A stretch of 41,387 nt of DNA from contig DLTN01000116.1 in the NCBI GenBank assembly GCA_002500925.1, forward strand, positions 446-41,832. Direction: 5' to 3'. The notes below the pieces were generated by a model. That model had not been told where the DNA came from and searched no databases. It was given only the letters and a program-made list of their open reading frames with translations. The position numbers were made by a program, and so were the translations under genes. The stretch's first letter is position 1. Every line of letters begins with the position of its first letter. The stretch is from Gemmatimonadales bacterium UBA7835. GTDB taxonomy: Bacteria > Gemmatimonadota > Gemmatimonadetes > Longimicrobiales > Gaopeijiaceae. Of the stretch, positions 1 through 8,316 are shown piece after piece.

Positions 1-353
1 TCGTCATCGTCATCTGAGGAGGCTCGGACAGGCAAGTCCGCCATAATGGACGCGCCGCTGGTCGGCTCACCTTCATTGATGATCAGCAGATAGCGCAGAA
101 CTTCACCATCGAGTTTCAGTAGACGCTCGAACTCCGGTAACGCTTCCGCGGCCGCAGTGAAATGAGCGACCACGTAGTAGCCGACGGATGCTTTTTGAAC
201 AGGGTAGGCTAGCTGTCGGGGACCCCAATGATCGACAGCTGAGACTTCGCCACCCCCCACGGTAGCAAGCTCGTGAAACTTCTCGAGCTTGGTGCTCGCG
301 GCAGCCTCATCAAGGGCCGCGTCGAGAATGTACACCACTTCGTATAGCCGCAT
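1..353 (-). CDS. rpsF: 30S ribosomal protein bS6 (partial, 3' end beyond window)
   Basis: Reading the minus strand from the ATG at 353 gives an open frame to the window edge. It begins MRLYEVVYILDA and continues with HWGPRQLAYPVQK and GYYVVAHF, the typical ferredoxin-like fold of bS6, which binds 16S rRNA with bS18 in the small-subunit platform. About 117 residues are visible, already longer than the core fold. The last visible residues are an Asp-rich tail (SSDDDDD), a common bS6 ending, so only a few residues should be missing. A GAGGGG ribosome binding site lies about 8 bases before the ATG. In many bacteria rpsF is followed by ssb, rpsR and rplI; those would lie beyond base 1. A 251-base gap separates it from the peptidase gene upstream, so it probably has its own promoter. 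Confidence 0.95.
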   Translation of the reverse strand, partial: MRLYEVVYILDAALDEAAASTKLEKFHELATVGGGEVSAVDHWGPRQLAYPVQKASVGYYVVAHFTAAAEALPEFERLLKLDGEVLRYLLIINEGEPTSGASIMADLPVRASSDDDD

Positions 354-376
354 CTTCAGTCCCCTCGGTCCGTGAG

Positions 377-382
377 ATTATA
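377..382 (-). promoter_or_regulatory. Putative -10 box for rpsF, in the 354-604 intergenic gap
   Basis: On the minus strand a perfect TATAAT lies 23 bases before the rpsF ATG. The best -35 candidate is a weak TTTCGA (399-404) at 16-base spacing. A start of transcription near 370 would leave a short leader that still includes the GAGGGG ribosome binding site. The rest of the 251-base gap holds no credible gene or tRNA. It probably also carries the end of the upstream transcript, although no clear terminator was seen. Confidence 0.45.
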
Positions 383-604
383 AACGGGCCCCATCTGTTC
401 GAAACCTCGTCAGCGGCGAAGATTCCCAAATGGAGCGGGATAATTTTTTGAGCTCCGCAGATTGCCGAGCGTCCGCGAAACTAGCGGAAGCAGCTCGCCC
501 ACGGAAGCGGTGTGGAGCCACGGAGCCAACTGCACGTTGCCCGTATACGAAACCGAAACTCGAGCAAGTATCCATTAGCCACAGTCACAGCCAACAAAAC
601 GCTC

Positions 605-1804
605 CTAGACCGTTAGGGATTGCTGCACTGCAGAAATCAAATGCGGGTAACGCTCAAAACCCCAGCGCGCCTCTTCGACGTTTATACGTTCGCGATTCGT
701 GTGGGCGAACCGTTCTTCACCGGGAGCAAAGCCGACAGTCGGGATACCATGAACTCCACGCGACCAACCACCATCTGTTGCAAACTGCCAAGGACGAATC
801 GTCGCAGCTCCGTCTCCTTGACGTCGACCCACTGCCTCTGCGGCCGCTAGGATCATCGGATCGTTTGCATCCATCATAAATCCCGGTGTCAACAGGCTCC
901 GCTCCTCAACCAGCCCCGTGTAAGTTCTCTGTCTCTCGGTCGCCATTCGAACATCCAAAGACAACCCATCCGGTACCTCAGGGATCCGAGATGATACAGC
1001 CTCTCGAACGAGAGACATAAGTGACTCATCGTCACTACCTGGAAGGATTCGCCAATCAATGGTTACCACTGCCGAGTCCGGTATGACATTCCGGCTCTCA
1101 GGAAGCACGTCAATCATCGTGGCGATCAAACTTGATGCTCCCAACAATGGATCTGATGGTTGATTCTCAGCTAGGTCACGAATACCCGCCAGCACATCTC
1201 CGACAAGATCAAGTGCGTTGTGGGCGCGTCCAGGGACACTGGCGTGCCCCGCCAATCCTGTAACTGAGACCTCTACCTCTGCTCGCCCTCGGTGACCAAT
1301 ACAGACATCTCCGTGTGTCGCCTCACCTATAACGACGACGCCCGGCGCCACTGAACCGGATTCGAGCAGGTATTTCATACCCAAACCACCCCGTTCTTCC
1401 AGCACGGTGTGCGCAACAATGACGTCACCCGGGGCTTCGCCGATCATAGAAGCGGCGGCATAAGTCTGAAGCGCTAGAGGCCCCTTAATGTCCATCGCAC
1501 CGCGACCATGCAGGAATCCATCCCTGACCTCGCCAGAGAACGGAGGAACCTCCCACTCATCGTGATCCCCTTCAGCGACAACATCCATATGACAATTGAG
1601 AAGTGCCGCTGGGGCATCTCCGCGACCACGGGCCACACCAATAACATTTCCAGCGTTATCCACCCGAATGTCCTCGAGCCCTAGTGCATCCATCTCGGCC
1701 TTAACGCGACCGGCGACCTCTCCTTCCTCCCCGGGCAAGCCCGGAATCCGAATCAGGTCGGAAGCAAAGGCTAATGCGTTCTCGAAACTCGCGTCCTTTG
1801 ACAT
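605..1804 (-). CDS. M20 family metallopeptidase (ArgE/DapE/ACY1-like)
   Basis: A 399-residue di-zinc amidohydrolase of the M20 family. The metal and catalytic residues are visible: CHMD (His72, Asp74), GAMDIKG (Asp105, bridging), LEERGG (Glu136 base, Glu137) and GEAT (Glu162), with a late His in RFAHTNRE. A dimerisation lid follows HRGRAEVEV (GLAGHASVP), as usual for the family. The substrate cannot be named from sequence: acetylornithine, succinyl-diaminopimelate, N-acyl amino acids and short peptides are all possible. No signal peptide is seen, so it is probably cytoplasmic. The ATG at 1804 has GGGAG about 8 bases upstream. It lies downstream of hppA on the same strand, 125 bases away, with a strong hairpin in that gap. 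Confidence 0.85.
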   Translation of the reverse strand: MSKDASFENALAFASDLIRIPGLPGEEGEVAGRVKAEMDALGLEDIRVDNAGNVIGVARGRGDAPAALLNCHMDVVAEGDHDEWEVPPFSGEVRDGFLHGRGAMDIKGPLALQTYAAASMIGEAPGDVIVAHTVLEERGGLGMKYLLESGSVAPGVVVIGEATHGDVCIGHRGRAEVEVSVTGLAGHASVPGRAHNALDLVGDVLAGIRDLAENQPSDPLLGASSLIATMIDVLPESRNVIPDSAVVTIDWRILPGSDDESLMSLVREAVSSRIPEVPDGLSLDVRMATERQRTYTGLVEERSLLTPGFMMDANDPMILAAAEAVGRRQGDGAATIRPWQFATDGGWSRGVHGIPTVGFAPGEERFAHTNRERINVEEARWGFERYPHLISAVQQSLTV

Positions 1805-1844
1805 TGATCAACTCCCACAGCATTCGTTGAATCTTAGCGCACAG

Positions 1845-1877
1845 GCGGGTGGTCAACCGATTCGGCCAACCACCCGC
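1845..1877. repeat. Perfect 9-bp inverted repeat (hairpin) between hppA and the M20 gene
   Basis: GCGGGTGGT (1845-1853) pairs perfectly with ACCACCCGC (1869-1877). The 15-base loop holds a further CCG/CGG pair. It lies in the 125-base gap after hppA. No run of T follows it on the minus strand, so it is not a classical intrinsic terminator. It could be a 3'-end stabiliser, a processing site or a T-less terminator. Confidence 0.5.
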
Positions 1878-1929
1878 TCACGATCTCCTGCACTTGCCGC
1901 GCCTTTTTAGACGCTCTGATCTCCTCTGA

Positions 1930-3966
1930 TCAAGCAATAAACCATGGAGCCAGAACAAGCGATACGACACTCATCAGCTTGATGAGAATGTTGAGTGATG
2001 GCCCCGAGGTGTCCTTGAACGGATCACCCACAGTATCACCGACGACGGCAGCCTTGTGAGGGTCCGATCCCTTTCCCCCATAAGCGCCACCCTCGATATA
2101 CTTCTTGGCGTTGTCCCAAGCACCACCAGCATTCGCCATAAACAGAGCCATCAGCACACCCGTTACCGTGGCACCAGCCAACAACCCACCGAGTGCTTCC
2201 ACACCCAGTACTTTTCCAACGAACACAGGTGCAAGAACCGCCGTTACACCCGGCAACACCATCTCACGCAGGGCCGCCTGTGTAGATATATCTACACACC
2301 GGGCTGAATCTGGCTTGACAGTCCCCTCCATGATTCCTGGATTCTCCCGGAACTGCCTACGAACTTCGTCCACCATTCCCTGAGCGGCACGACCAACGGC
2401 CGTCATCGTGAGTGCCGCGACGAAGAACGGGAGCGTGCCACCAAGAAGGAGCCCTATCACCACCATAGGATTCATGATGTTGATGGTTTCGAGATTCGTT
2501 GCAGCCGCGTACGCGGAAAATAGTGCCAAAGCAGTCAGCGCCGCCGAGCCAATCGCGAAACCCTTCCCGATCGCAGCCGTCGTGTTCCCGATCGCGTCAA
2601 GTGAGTCCGTAATAGCGCGCGTTTCAGGCCCCAAGCCAGCCATCTCGCTTATACCACCCGCATTGTCGGCGATCGGGCCATACGCATCGACGGACATTGT
2701 CACGCCAACGGTGGCAAGCATGCCCACCGCCGCTATGCCAATACCGTAGAGGCCCGCGAAGCTGAATGCTACCGCAATCGCGCCACAGATCAGGATCACC
2801 GGGATCGCCGTCGATTCCATCCCGACCGCTAAACCCGTGATTATGTTGGTCGCCGAGCCCGTCTGGCTTGATTCCGCTATCCTATCCACCGGTTTCGCGG
2901 ACGTGTAGTACTGCGTGACAGACCCTATCAAAATGCCCGCCAGCGTGCCCGCTAGAATCGCGATCCAAGGACCATTAACTGGGTAGCTCTCACCCGAGAA
3001 GTTGATCCCCATGCTCGTAACCACCGGGTACATGAGCACTAAGAAGAGGACACCAGCGATCCATGTGGTTCCGTGCAAAGCGTGCGAAGGGTCTCGCTTC
3101 TCAAGTACTTTCATGAAGGCGATGCCGACCAACGATGCGATCAACCCCACCATCGCAGTCGTGAGGGGTAATGCAATTGCCTCTGCCCTCGACCCAGCTA
3201 ACATCGGAGCCGAGGCCCCGATCGCGATCGTCGCAACCATAGAGCCGACGTAGGACTCAAAAATATCAGCTCCCATGCCGGCAACATCACCTACGTTGTC
3301 ACCTACATTGTCTGCGATTGTCGCGGGATTTCGTGGATCATCCTCGGGAATCCCCGCTTCAACCTTACCCACGAGATCTGCGCCAACATCAGCGGCCTTT
3401 GTGTAAATCCCGCCACCTACTCGGGCGAAAAGCGCAATCGTCGATGCACCCATCGCAAAGCCCGAGACTAGCTGGGCGTATGCCTCATAGTCCGAAGCGC
3501 TTGCAGCGCTGGCTCCAAAAAGAAAGTACAGGACACCCAGGCCAACCATTCCGAGCGCAGCAACAGCCAATCCCATGACCGCCCCTCCAAAGAAGGCGAT
3601 TCGAAGCGCCTTACCCTGCCCTTCGCTATTAGCTGCAGCCGAAGTGCGAGTGTTTGAGCGGGTTGCGGCCTTCATCCCAGCGAAGCCAGCCGCGACCGAA
3701 CTTAGCGAACCAAAGACGTAAGCCACGGCTGAGTCCGGTCCGATTGCCCAGCCTAGGAGCCCCGCCACAATGACTACAAAGGCTGCGAGTACAGTATACT
3801 CGCGGCGAAGGAATGCCATGGCTCCATCGTGGATCTGCTGACCGAGATCAATCATGACCTCGCTACCCTGATCCTGACGAGTCACATACGCATAAATACC
3901 TGCGGCGATTGCCAGACCTGCCACACCAAGTGCCCAAGCGTATCCGGTAAAGTCGACGAAATTCAT
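1930..3966 (-). CDS. hppA: Membrane-bound ion-pumping pyrophosphatase, K+-dependent type
   Basis: A 678-residue multi-helix membrane protein that hydrolyses pyrophosphate and exports H+ or Na+. The cytoplasmic catalytic signature is intact: DVGADLVGKVE, then the Asp-rich IADNVGDNVGDVAGMGAD stretch (about residues 195-240), and late Asp/Lys loops including GDTVGDPFKDTSGP near the C-terminus. The K+-site region reads GNTTAAIGKG. In this family Ala and Gly at the two diagnostic positions mark K+-dependent enzymes, while Lys and Thr mark K+-independent ones, so this should be K+-dependent. Sequence alone does not settle H+ versus Na+ pumping. Many K+-dependent members are Na+ pumps. The ATG start gives a hydrophobic first helix at about residues 10-27. 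It lies 46 bases after pth and may be co-transcribed with it. Confidence 0.97.
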   Translation of the reverse strand: MNFVDFTGYAWALGVAGLAIAAGIYAYVTRQDQGSEVMIDLGQQIHDGAMAFLRREYTVLAAFVVIVAGLLGWAIGPDSAVAYVFGSLSSVAAGFAGMKAATRSNTRTSAAANSEGQGKALRIAFFGGAVMGLAVAALGMVGLGVLYFLFGASAASASDYEAYAQLVSGFAMGASTIALFARVGGGIYTKAADVGADLVGKVEAGIPEDDPRNPATIADNVGDNVGDVAGMGADIFESYVGSMVATIAIGASAPMLAGSRAEAIALPLTTAMVGLIASLVGIAFMKVLEKRDPSHALHGTTWIAGVLFLVLMYPVVTSMGINFSGESYPVNGPWIAILAGTLAGILIGSVTQYYTSAKPVDRIAESSQTGSATNIITGLAVGMESTAIPVILICGAIAVAFSFAGLYGIGIAAVGMLATVGVTMSVDAYGPIADNAGGISEMAGLGPETRAITDSLDAIGNTTAAIGKGFAIGSAALTALALFSAYAAATNLETINIMNPMVVIGLLLGGTLPFFVAALTMTAVGRAAQGMVDEVRRQFRENPGIMEGTVKPDSARCVDISTQAALREMVLPGVTAVLAPVFVGKVLGVEALGGLLAGATVTGVLMALFMANAGGAWDNAKKYIEGGAYGGKGSDPHKAAVVGDTVGDPFKDTSGPSLNILIKLMSVVSLVLAPWFIA

Positions 3967-4012
3967 TGAATCTTTTGTCCCCTGTATCGTCGTTAAATGA
4001 TCTGTTTTCGAG

Positions 4013-4576
4013 TCAACGATTGAAGCGATTCATCACCGCTCCTACACCTTCTTCCAACCACATCCCAACTGCATCAGACAACTCTGGGAGCAGTTCGATC
4101 ACTGCATCCTCTTCTTCTACCGCCATGGGACTTAGAACCCAGTTCGACATGTCATGTCCTTCTGGCTTCACTCCCACCCCTACCCTCAGCCGAGCGTACC
4201 CATTCGACCCAAGAGCACTCGACACGGATTTCAACCCGTTATGGCCACCCTCACCACCTTCCGGACGGAACCGGATACGGCCCACGTCAAGCGCCGCGTC
4301 ATCGACCACAACAAGGAGGTCCTCTGTCACCTGAAAGTCTTCTAAACCTTTTACCGACGTTAAAGCCGAACCACTCCGGTTCATATATTTAGTCGGTTTT
4401 AAAAGCTGAACTTCGATGTCACCAACTTCGCCTTTACTGACAAGTACATTTTCTTCCGGATGGAAGGGTCCAAACTCCCAGTCGTATGCCAGCCGATCTA
4501 CTACCCACCATCCGACATTGTGCCGGGTTTGATCGTACTCCGCACCGGGATTTCCAAGCCCTAGTACAATTTTCAT
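4013..4576 (-). CDS. pth: Peptidyl-tRNA hydrolase
   Basis: Releases peptides from prematurely dropped peptidyl-tRNA, recycling tRNA in the cytoplasm. From the ATG at 4576 the protein is 187 residues, the usual length. It starts MKIVLGLGNPG with Asn9, catalytic His19 (TRHN), the Asp in VVVDDAALD and Asn in GGHNGLKS, the standard active-site set. A GTG at 4588 would add four residues (MGSR) not expected in the family, so I prefer the ATG. It follows rplY after 24 bases, in the conserved prs-rplY-pth order, and is followed by hppA. Confidence 0.96.
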   Translation of the reverse strand: MKIVLGLGNPGAEYDQTRHNVGWWVVDRLAYDWEFGPFHPEENVLVSKGEVGDIEVQLLKPTKYMNRSGSALTSVKGLEDFQVTEDLLVVVDDAALDVGRIRFRPEGGEGGHNGLKSVSSALGSNGYARLRVGVGVKPEGHDMSNWVLSPMAVEEEDAVIELLPELSDAVGMWLEEGVGAVMNRFNR

Positions 4577-4600
4577 TCTAGAACCCACTCAACAGAGCGT

Positions 4601-5260
4601 TTAGCCTTCTGAGTCGTCCGCTTCGGCGTCTGGAGCAGTCTCACCCTCGGCTGCGCCCTCTTCCTCATCGGCCTCCTCTTCTACAACCTCCTCTTCCGCC
4701 TTAGGTGCTGCCACAGAGCAGATCGTTCTCTCCTGAGAAATAGTCACCTCGATATCCTCATCGAACGAAACGTCAGAAACGTGAAGCACGTCACCGACCT
4801 CCATTCCACTGACGTCCACTTCTATTACCTCAGGTATCTTCGATGGGATACAGCGGATCGGGATCTCATGGATAATTTGCTCTAGAGAGCCACCCTCAAC
4901 TCGCACACCTTCCGGCGTCCCCACTAGGTTAATCGGAATCTCTACGTCTACCGCTACACCCTTCTGAATGCGGAGAAAATCCACGTGCAAAATGTTTGCT
5001 TTCCACGGATGAGTCTGGATTTCTCGAACCAGAGTCTGCACCGATCCTTTTTCCCCTTCAACTTCAAGATCGACGATAGTGTTTTCCACTGAGATTCTTC
5101 GAAACAGGTAGTCCGCCTCTTGCGTATCGAGAGCGAGGTGGACGGGTGCTTCATCCCCGCCATATACAACAGCCGGAGTTTGGCCAGCCTGTCGCATCTT
5201 GCGAACTACGCTTTTCCCAGCCCCGTCCCGGCGTAATGCCTTCAGTGTCGTGTCAGTCAT
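4601..5260 (-). CDS. rplY: 50S ribosomal protein bL25 (general stress protein Ctc/TL5 type)
   Basis: A 219-residue long-form bL25. The N-terminal half (about 1-95) is the 5S rRNA-binding barrel, with the hallmark GKSVVRKMRQAGQTPAVVYG and HPWKANILHVDF. The C-terminal half (about 98-185) is the TL5/Ctc beta domain, with VEIPINLVGTPEGV and IPIRCIPSKIPE. It ends in a very acidic Glu/Asp/Ala tail of about 35 residues, common in long forms. The start has AGAGGA about 7 bases upstream. It lies 50 bases after prs and 24 before pth, in the usual prs-rplY-pth cluster. The 50-base gap contains an imperfect GGCCC/GGGCC hairpin. Confidence 0.96.
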   Translation of the reverse strand: MTDTTLKALRRDGAGKSVVRKMRQAGQTPAVVYGGDEAPVHLALDTQEADYLFRRISVENTIVDLEVEGEKGSVQTLVREIQTHPWKANILHVDFLRIQKGVAVDVEIPINLVGTPEGVRVEGGSLEQIIHEIPIRCIPSKIPEVIEVDVSGMEVGDVLHVSDVSFDEDIEVTISQERTICSVAAPKAEEEVVEEEADEEEGAAEGETAPDAEADDSEG

Positions 5261-5310
5261 GTCTGATTCCTCTGATTATCGGCCCCTAGGCGATCCCAGG
5301 GCCCTTTCCC

Positions 5311-6276
5311 TCAGTCTTCAGGAAGCAGCTCAAAGAGCTGGCTTACCGATTCACTCGAGTGTACGTGGTCGATCGCCTTAGCGAGAAGATCCCCGACCGA
5401 AAGAATCTTTAGATTATCGAACCGCTTGTCCTCCGGTATATAAATGGTGTTCGTGACCACCATTTCTTCCAGCGGAGCGTCAGTCAGCCGTTCAACTGCA
5501 GGGCCGGAAAGTAACGCATGCGTTGCCGCCGCATAAACCGCCTTGGCTCCTCTTTCCTTCAGGGCCACTACAGCGTTAGACAACGTACCTCCGGTATCAA
5601 TCATGTCGTCTACAAGAAGACAATTCATGCCCTCCACGTCACCCACTACATTGAGCACCTCCGACATATTCGCGCTTGGCCTTCTCTTGTCGATTATGGC
5701 GAAGCTCGCACCAAGGCGCTTACCAAAACCGCGAGCCATCTTCGCCGAACCCACATCCGGGGCCACCACAACGAGATCTTCCAATTTCTTGTCACGGAAG
5801 TACTTGGTAAAAACAGGTGCGGCATACAGGTGGTCCACGGGAATGTCAAAGAAACCCTGGATCTGGTGCTGGTGAAAGTCTATCGACACCACTCGATCAG
5901 CGCCGGCCGCCACAATGAGGTTGGCGACAAGCTTGGCTCCTATCGCTACACGGGGCTGATCTTTGCGGTCCTGTCTTCCGTATCCAAAATACGGAATGAC
6001 GGCCGTGACTCGAGCTGCACTGGCTCGGCGAGCCGCGTCAGCCAGTAACAGGAGCTCCATGATAGTATCGGCCGGAGCGTTCGTGGACTGGATAATAAAC
6101 ACATCTCGACCTCGCGCGTTTCGATCGATCCGCGCGAAAATCTCGCCGTCTGCGAACTGTTGGATGGTGGCGCCATCAGGCGACTCGCCAATGATGTCCC
6201 CGATCTCGGAAGCAAGTGGACGGTTCGCCCGGCCTGCGAGAAGGAGGAACGGTCCCCGTCTGTACGTGTCGTCCAT
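5311..6276 (-). CDS. prs: Ribose-phosphate pyrophosphokinase
   Basis: Makes PRPP from ribose 5-phosphate and ATP, for nucleotide, histidine, tryptophan and NAD synthesis. At 321 residues it is close to the bacterial class I length of about 315. Visible motifs: FADGEI (41-46), the flexible catalytic loop RQDRK (101-105), the metal-binding SIDFHQHQIQGFF (His135), and the PRPP-binding LLVDDMIDTGGT near residue 225. The N-terminus is slightly longer than usual (MDDTYRRGPF). It lies upstream of rplY and pth, as in many bacteria. It is separated from tRNA-Gln and ispE by an unrelated exported protein, where the common order has none. Confidence 0.97.
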   Translation of the reverse strand: MDDTYRRGPFLLLAGRANRPLASEIGDIIGESPDGATIQQFADGEIFARIDRNARGRDVFIIQSTNAPADTIMELLLLADAARRASAARVTAVIPYFGYGRQDRKDQPRVAIGAKLVANLIVAAGADRVVSIDFHQHQIQGFFDIPVDHLYAAPVFTKYFRDKKLEDLVVVAPDVGSAKMARGFGKRLGASFAIIDKRRPSANMSEVLNVVGDVEGMNCLLVDDMIDTGGTLSNAVVALKERGAKAVYAAATHALLSGPAVERLTDAPLEEMVVTNTIYIPEDKRFDNLKILSVGDLLAKAIDHVHSSESVSQLFELLPED

Positions 6277-6341
6277 GAGGGCTTCGATTTTGTGGCGGTC
6301 GAAAGAACAGCCCGGAAAGCTAGGAAGCCCGAGTCAGAGGG

Positions 6342-8132
6342 TCAACGCGTTCCTGTCACTTGGAAGACAGCTGTCGACTCCGCGTCCGATCTGCCCACTG
6401 TGCTGAGAACAAGACGAATCTCATACCTCCCATTATCTAGGGAGGGGAGATTGAGAGACAGAAAGTGAAATTCATGCCCGGGGACCGCTGGTGCAGCCTC
6501 ATCCCAAGAGAGTTCAAGCGGTCTCGGTCTACTGGCAAGACCTAAAAATTGACCGATCCTCCTGAAAACACTTTGGTCAATACGTTCCACCGAGATGCGG
6601 AAACGAAGAGTCTCTGGACGGAAACCGAGTCCCGACACCTCCCAACCAATCGCAATCGGTTCACCAGCAAGTATACGGGCTTGAGGAAGAGCATGTGGCA
6701 CAGCCTGCTCTAGTCGCTTCGCCGAAGCAGCGGAAGGAGCGAGCAGAAGCAAATCTGACAGCGTAGCTATGTCCTCTAACGTTCGGCGCTCAGCCATCCT
6801 AATCCTCATTCGCCCAGCCCGGCGGCGCTCGGGAGCCCAACTCTCAGCTGATACTACTAGAGGGCCTGTTCGAGCCTCAACCATAAGCGCCCCATCGGTT
6901 CCACCGAGTTTCTGACTCTGGTCAAGCAGTTCTCCATCTGGAGACAGGAGAAAGAGACCAATTCGGTCTGGCTCATCTGAGTATGGCCCGGTTTCCATCC
7001 ACGGAAGTGGGTGCTCATGCCCGGAGTGAAATGTGGTGTCCTCAGGAAGGAAGTGCGAAGCAACAACGGCTGTCTCAAGCCCTCTAGGGAAGACCGCCAA
7101 CTGTCCCTCCATTGGCAGAAACACAGGAGCATACGCCGGTGCATAGAGGCTTCTAGGCGATTTCCGATCAGCTCTCATATCCTCCACAGTGACCCCATCA
7201 GTATCTTTCAGAGCTTCAGCCGGGGGCATGAAGTCACGTCCTTCGGGATGCATATGACCTACTGCATCCGCATTGGATGCGGAGTTACTTCCTAGTCGTC
7301 GCTCCCACCCCATCTCCCAACCATTTCTGATTGTCAGCTGACTAAGGTCACTGCCCCACCCGAGGAGAAAAGGATTTCGGGCTGTAGCTCGCATTTGTGA
7401 AGCCGTCCATCGCGCGTAATGCTCTGTGAGGCGATCATTTCCCGGTGCTAGATAAAGGGGATCAGCCAGCATCCAGAAGCGCTTCAGGAGAGTTGACGCA
7501 GTCCCCGGCTCGGTCTGCGTGTCGTGGAGAAGATCTCGAGTCTTGGAATCGACCGGCCAACGAGGGACGCGCCACTGCTCAGCTTGGTCTGGATCCATCC
7601 TAGCAAGTGCCTCTTCGAAAGCACCCAGGGCATTTCTATAGTCTCCCGCATTATGAAGGGCGAAGCCTCTCAGTGCACTGCACCACCAGGGCTGAGCTCG
7701 GCCACAAGTCACTGCTGCCATCAACGCCTCGCCGAGGTCGCCGGCCTCTACCCGGTACCAGACACGCTGCCCAAGAATCCAGTCGCTAGACGGAACGAGC
7801 TTTTGCGTCGAGTCCAGATACTGGAGAAGCCGCCGCCGCATTCGGACAATTTCTTCATGCTCAACGTCCGGATACCATTCTCCCTCAGAGTATGTGGTAC
7901 AGATGCGACCAATGACCTCGTCGCAATCTCCACCGAACCCATCGTAATTGACTGGCAGATAACCAATCCGCTGCCGCTCAAAGTTCGCCTGAGCTTTCCG
8001 TGCTGAAGAGGTAACCGCGACCATATCCATGGTGTCTGCTAGGCTCTGAGCGGCTGACATAGCCGGTTCGCATACAGCGGCAGGCGCTGGGCAACTCTGA
8101 AGCCATGCAAGTAGAACCAGAACGGATCCCAT
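6342..8132 (-). CDS. Exported hypothetical protein with TPR-like and GWxTD-like segments
   Basis: A 596-residue protein I cannot assign to a named family. The start has AGGGG close before the ATG. The first 14 residues are hydrophobic and end LQSC, so it may be a lipoprotein (lipobox Cys14) or a secreted protein with a short signal. There is no basic n-region, which weakens both. Residues about 125-185 resemble tetratricopeptide helices (WWCSALRGFALHNAGDY, ALGAFEEAL). Around residues 240-275, NPFLLGWGSDLSQLTIRNGW recalls the GWxTD-type domain seen in Gemmatimonadota and Bacteroidota exported proteins, but this is only a pattern resemblance. The last 130 residues look beta-rich. It lies between tRNA-Gln and prs, interrupting a widely conserved order. 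Confidence 0.75.
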   Translation of the reverse strand: MGSVLVLLAWLQSCPAPAAVCEPAMSAAQSLADTMDMVAVTSSARKAQANFERQRIGYLPVNYDGFGGDCDEVIGRICTTYSEGEWYPDVEHEEIVRMRRRLLQYLDSTQKLVPSSDWILGQRVWYRVEAGDLGEALMAAVTCGRAQPWWCSALRGFALHNAGDYRNALGAFEEALARMDPDQAEQWRVPRWPVDSKTRDLLHDTQTEPGTASTLLKRFWMLADPLYLAPGNDRLTEHYARWTASQMRATARNPFLLGWGSDLSQLTIRNGWEMGWERRLGSNSASNADAVGHMHPEGRDFMPPAEALKDTDGVTVEDMRADRKSPRSLYAPAYAPVFLPMEGQLAVFPRGLETAVVASHFLPEDTTFHSGHEHPLPWMETGPYSDEPDRIGLFLLSPDGELLDQSQKLGGTDGALMVEARTGPLVVSAESWAPERRRAGRMRIRMAERRTLEDIATLSDLLLLAPSAASAKRLEQAVPHALPQARILAGEPIAIGWEVSGLGFRPETLRFRISVERIDQSVFRRIGQFLGLASRPRPLELSWDEAAPAVPGHEFHFLSLNLPSLDNGRYEIRLVLSTVGRSDAESTAVFQVTGTR

Positions 8133-8180
8133 AATCCCCTAAAAGCTCTAGGAGGTACCAGCGACAGCTAACAGGAAAAA

Positions 8181-8251
8181 TTGGCCCGGGTGGATTCGAA
8201 CCACCATTACCGCTTCCAAAGAGCGGGGTCTTGCCATTAGACGACGGGCCA
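8181..8251 (-). tRNA. tRNA-Gln (anticodon UUG)
   Basis: The minus strand folds into a full cloverleaf. The acceptor stem TGGCCCG pairs with CGGGCCA, followed by discriminator A. The anticodon stem CCGCT/AGCGG encloses loop CTTTGGA with anticodon TTG. The T arm is GGTGG TTCGAAT CCACC. The U1-A72 pair is typical of tRNA-Gln. CCA is not encoded (TTT follows), so a CCA-adding enzyme is needed; one is present in this window. It lies between ispE and prs, the same place as in Pseudomonas and other bacteria. Confidence 0.96.
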
Positions 8252-8316
8252 GTGACCCAATGCTACCAGAACGGTCGATCTCAGTTCAACCCCTGTCAGC
8301 CTCACTAACTCTTGAT

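Noticed and set aside
395..410. TTCGAA stretch resembling a tRNA T-loop in the rpsF gap
   Set aside because: No matching acceptor or anticodon stem could be folded around it.
430..879. Plus-strand open frame across the rpsF-peptidase gap
   Set aside because: It runs antisense into the M20 gene, has no recognisable domain or ribosome binding site, and looks like a shadow frame.
1903..1912. Run of T near the hppA end as part of a terminator
   Set aside because: It lies about 26 bases from the hairpin and on the wrong side for the minus-strand transcript.
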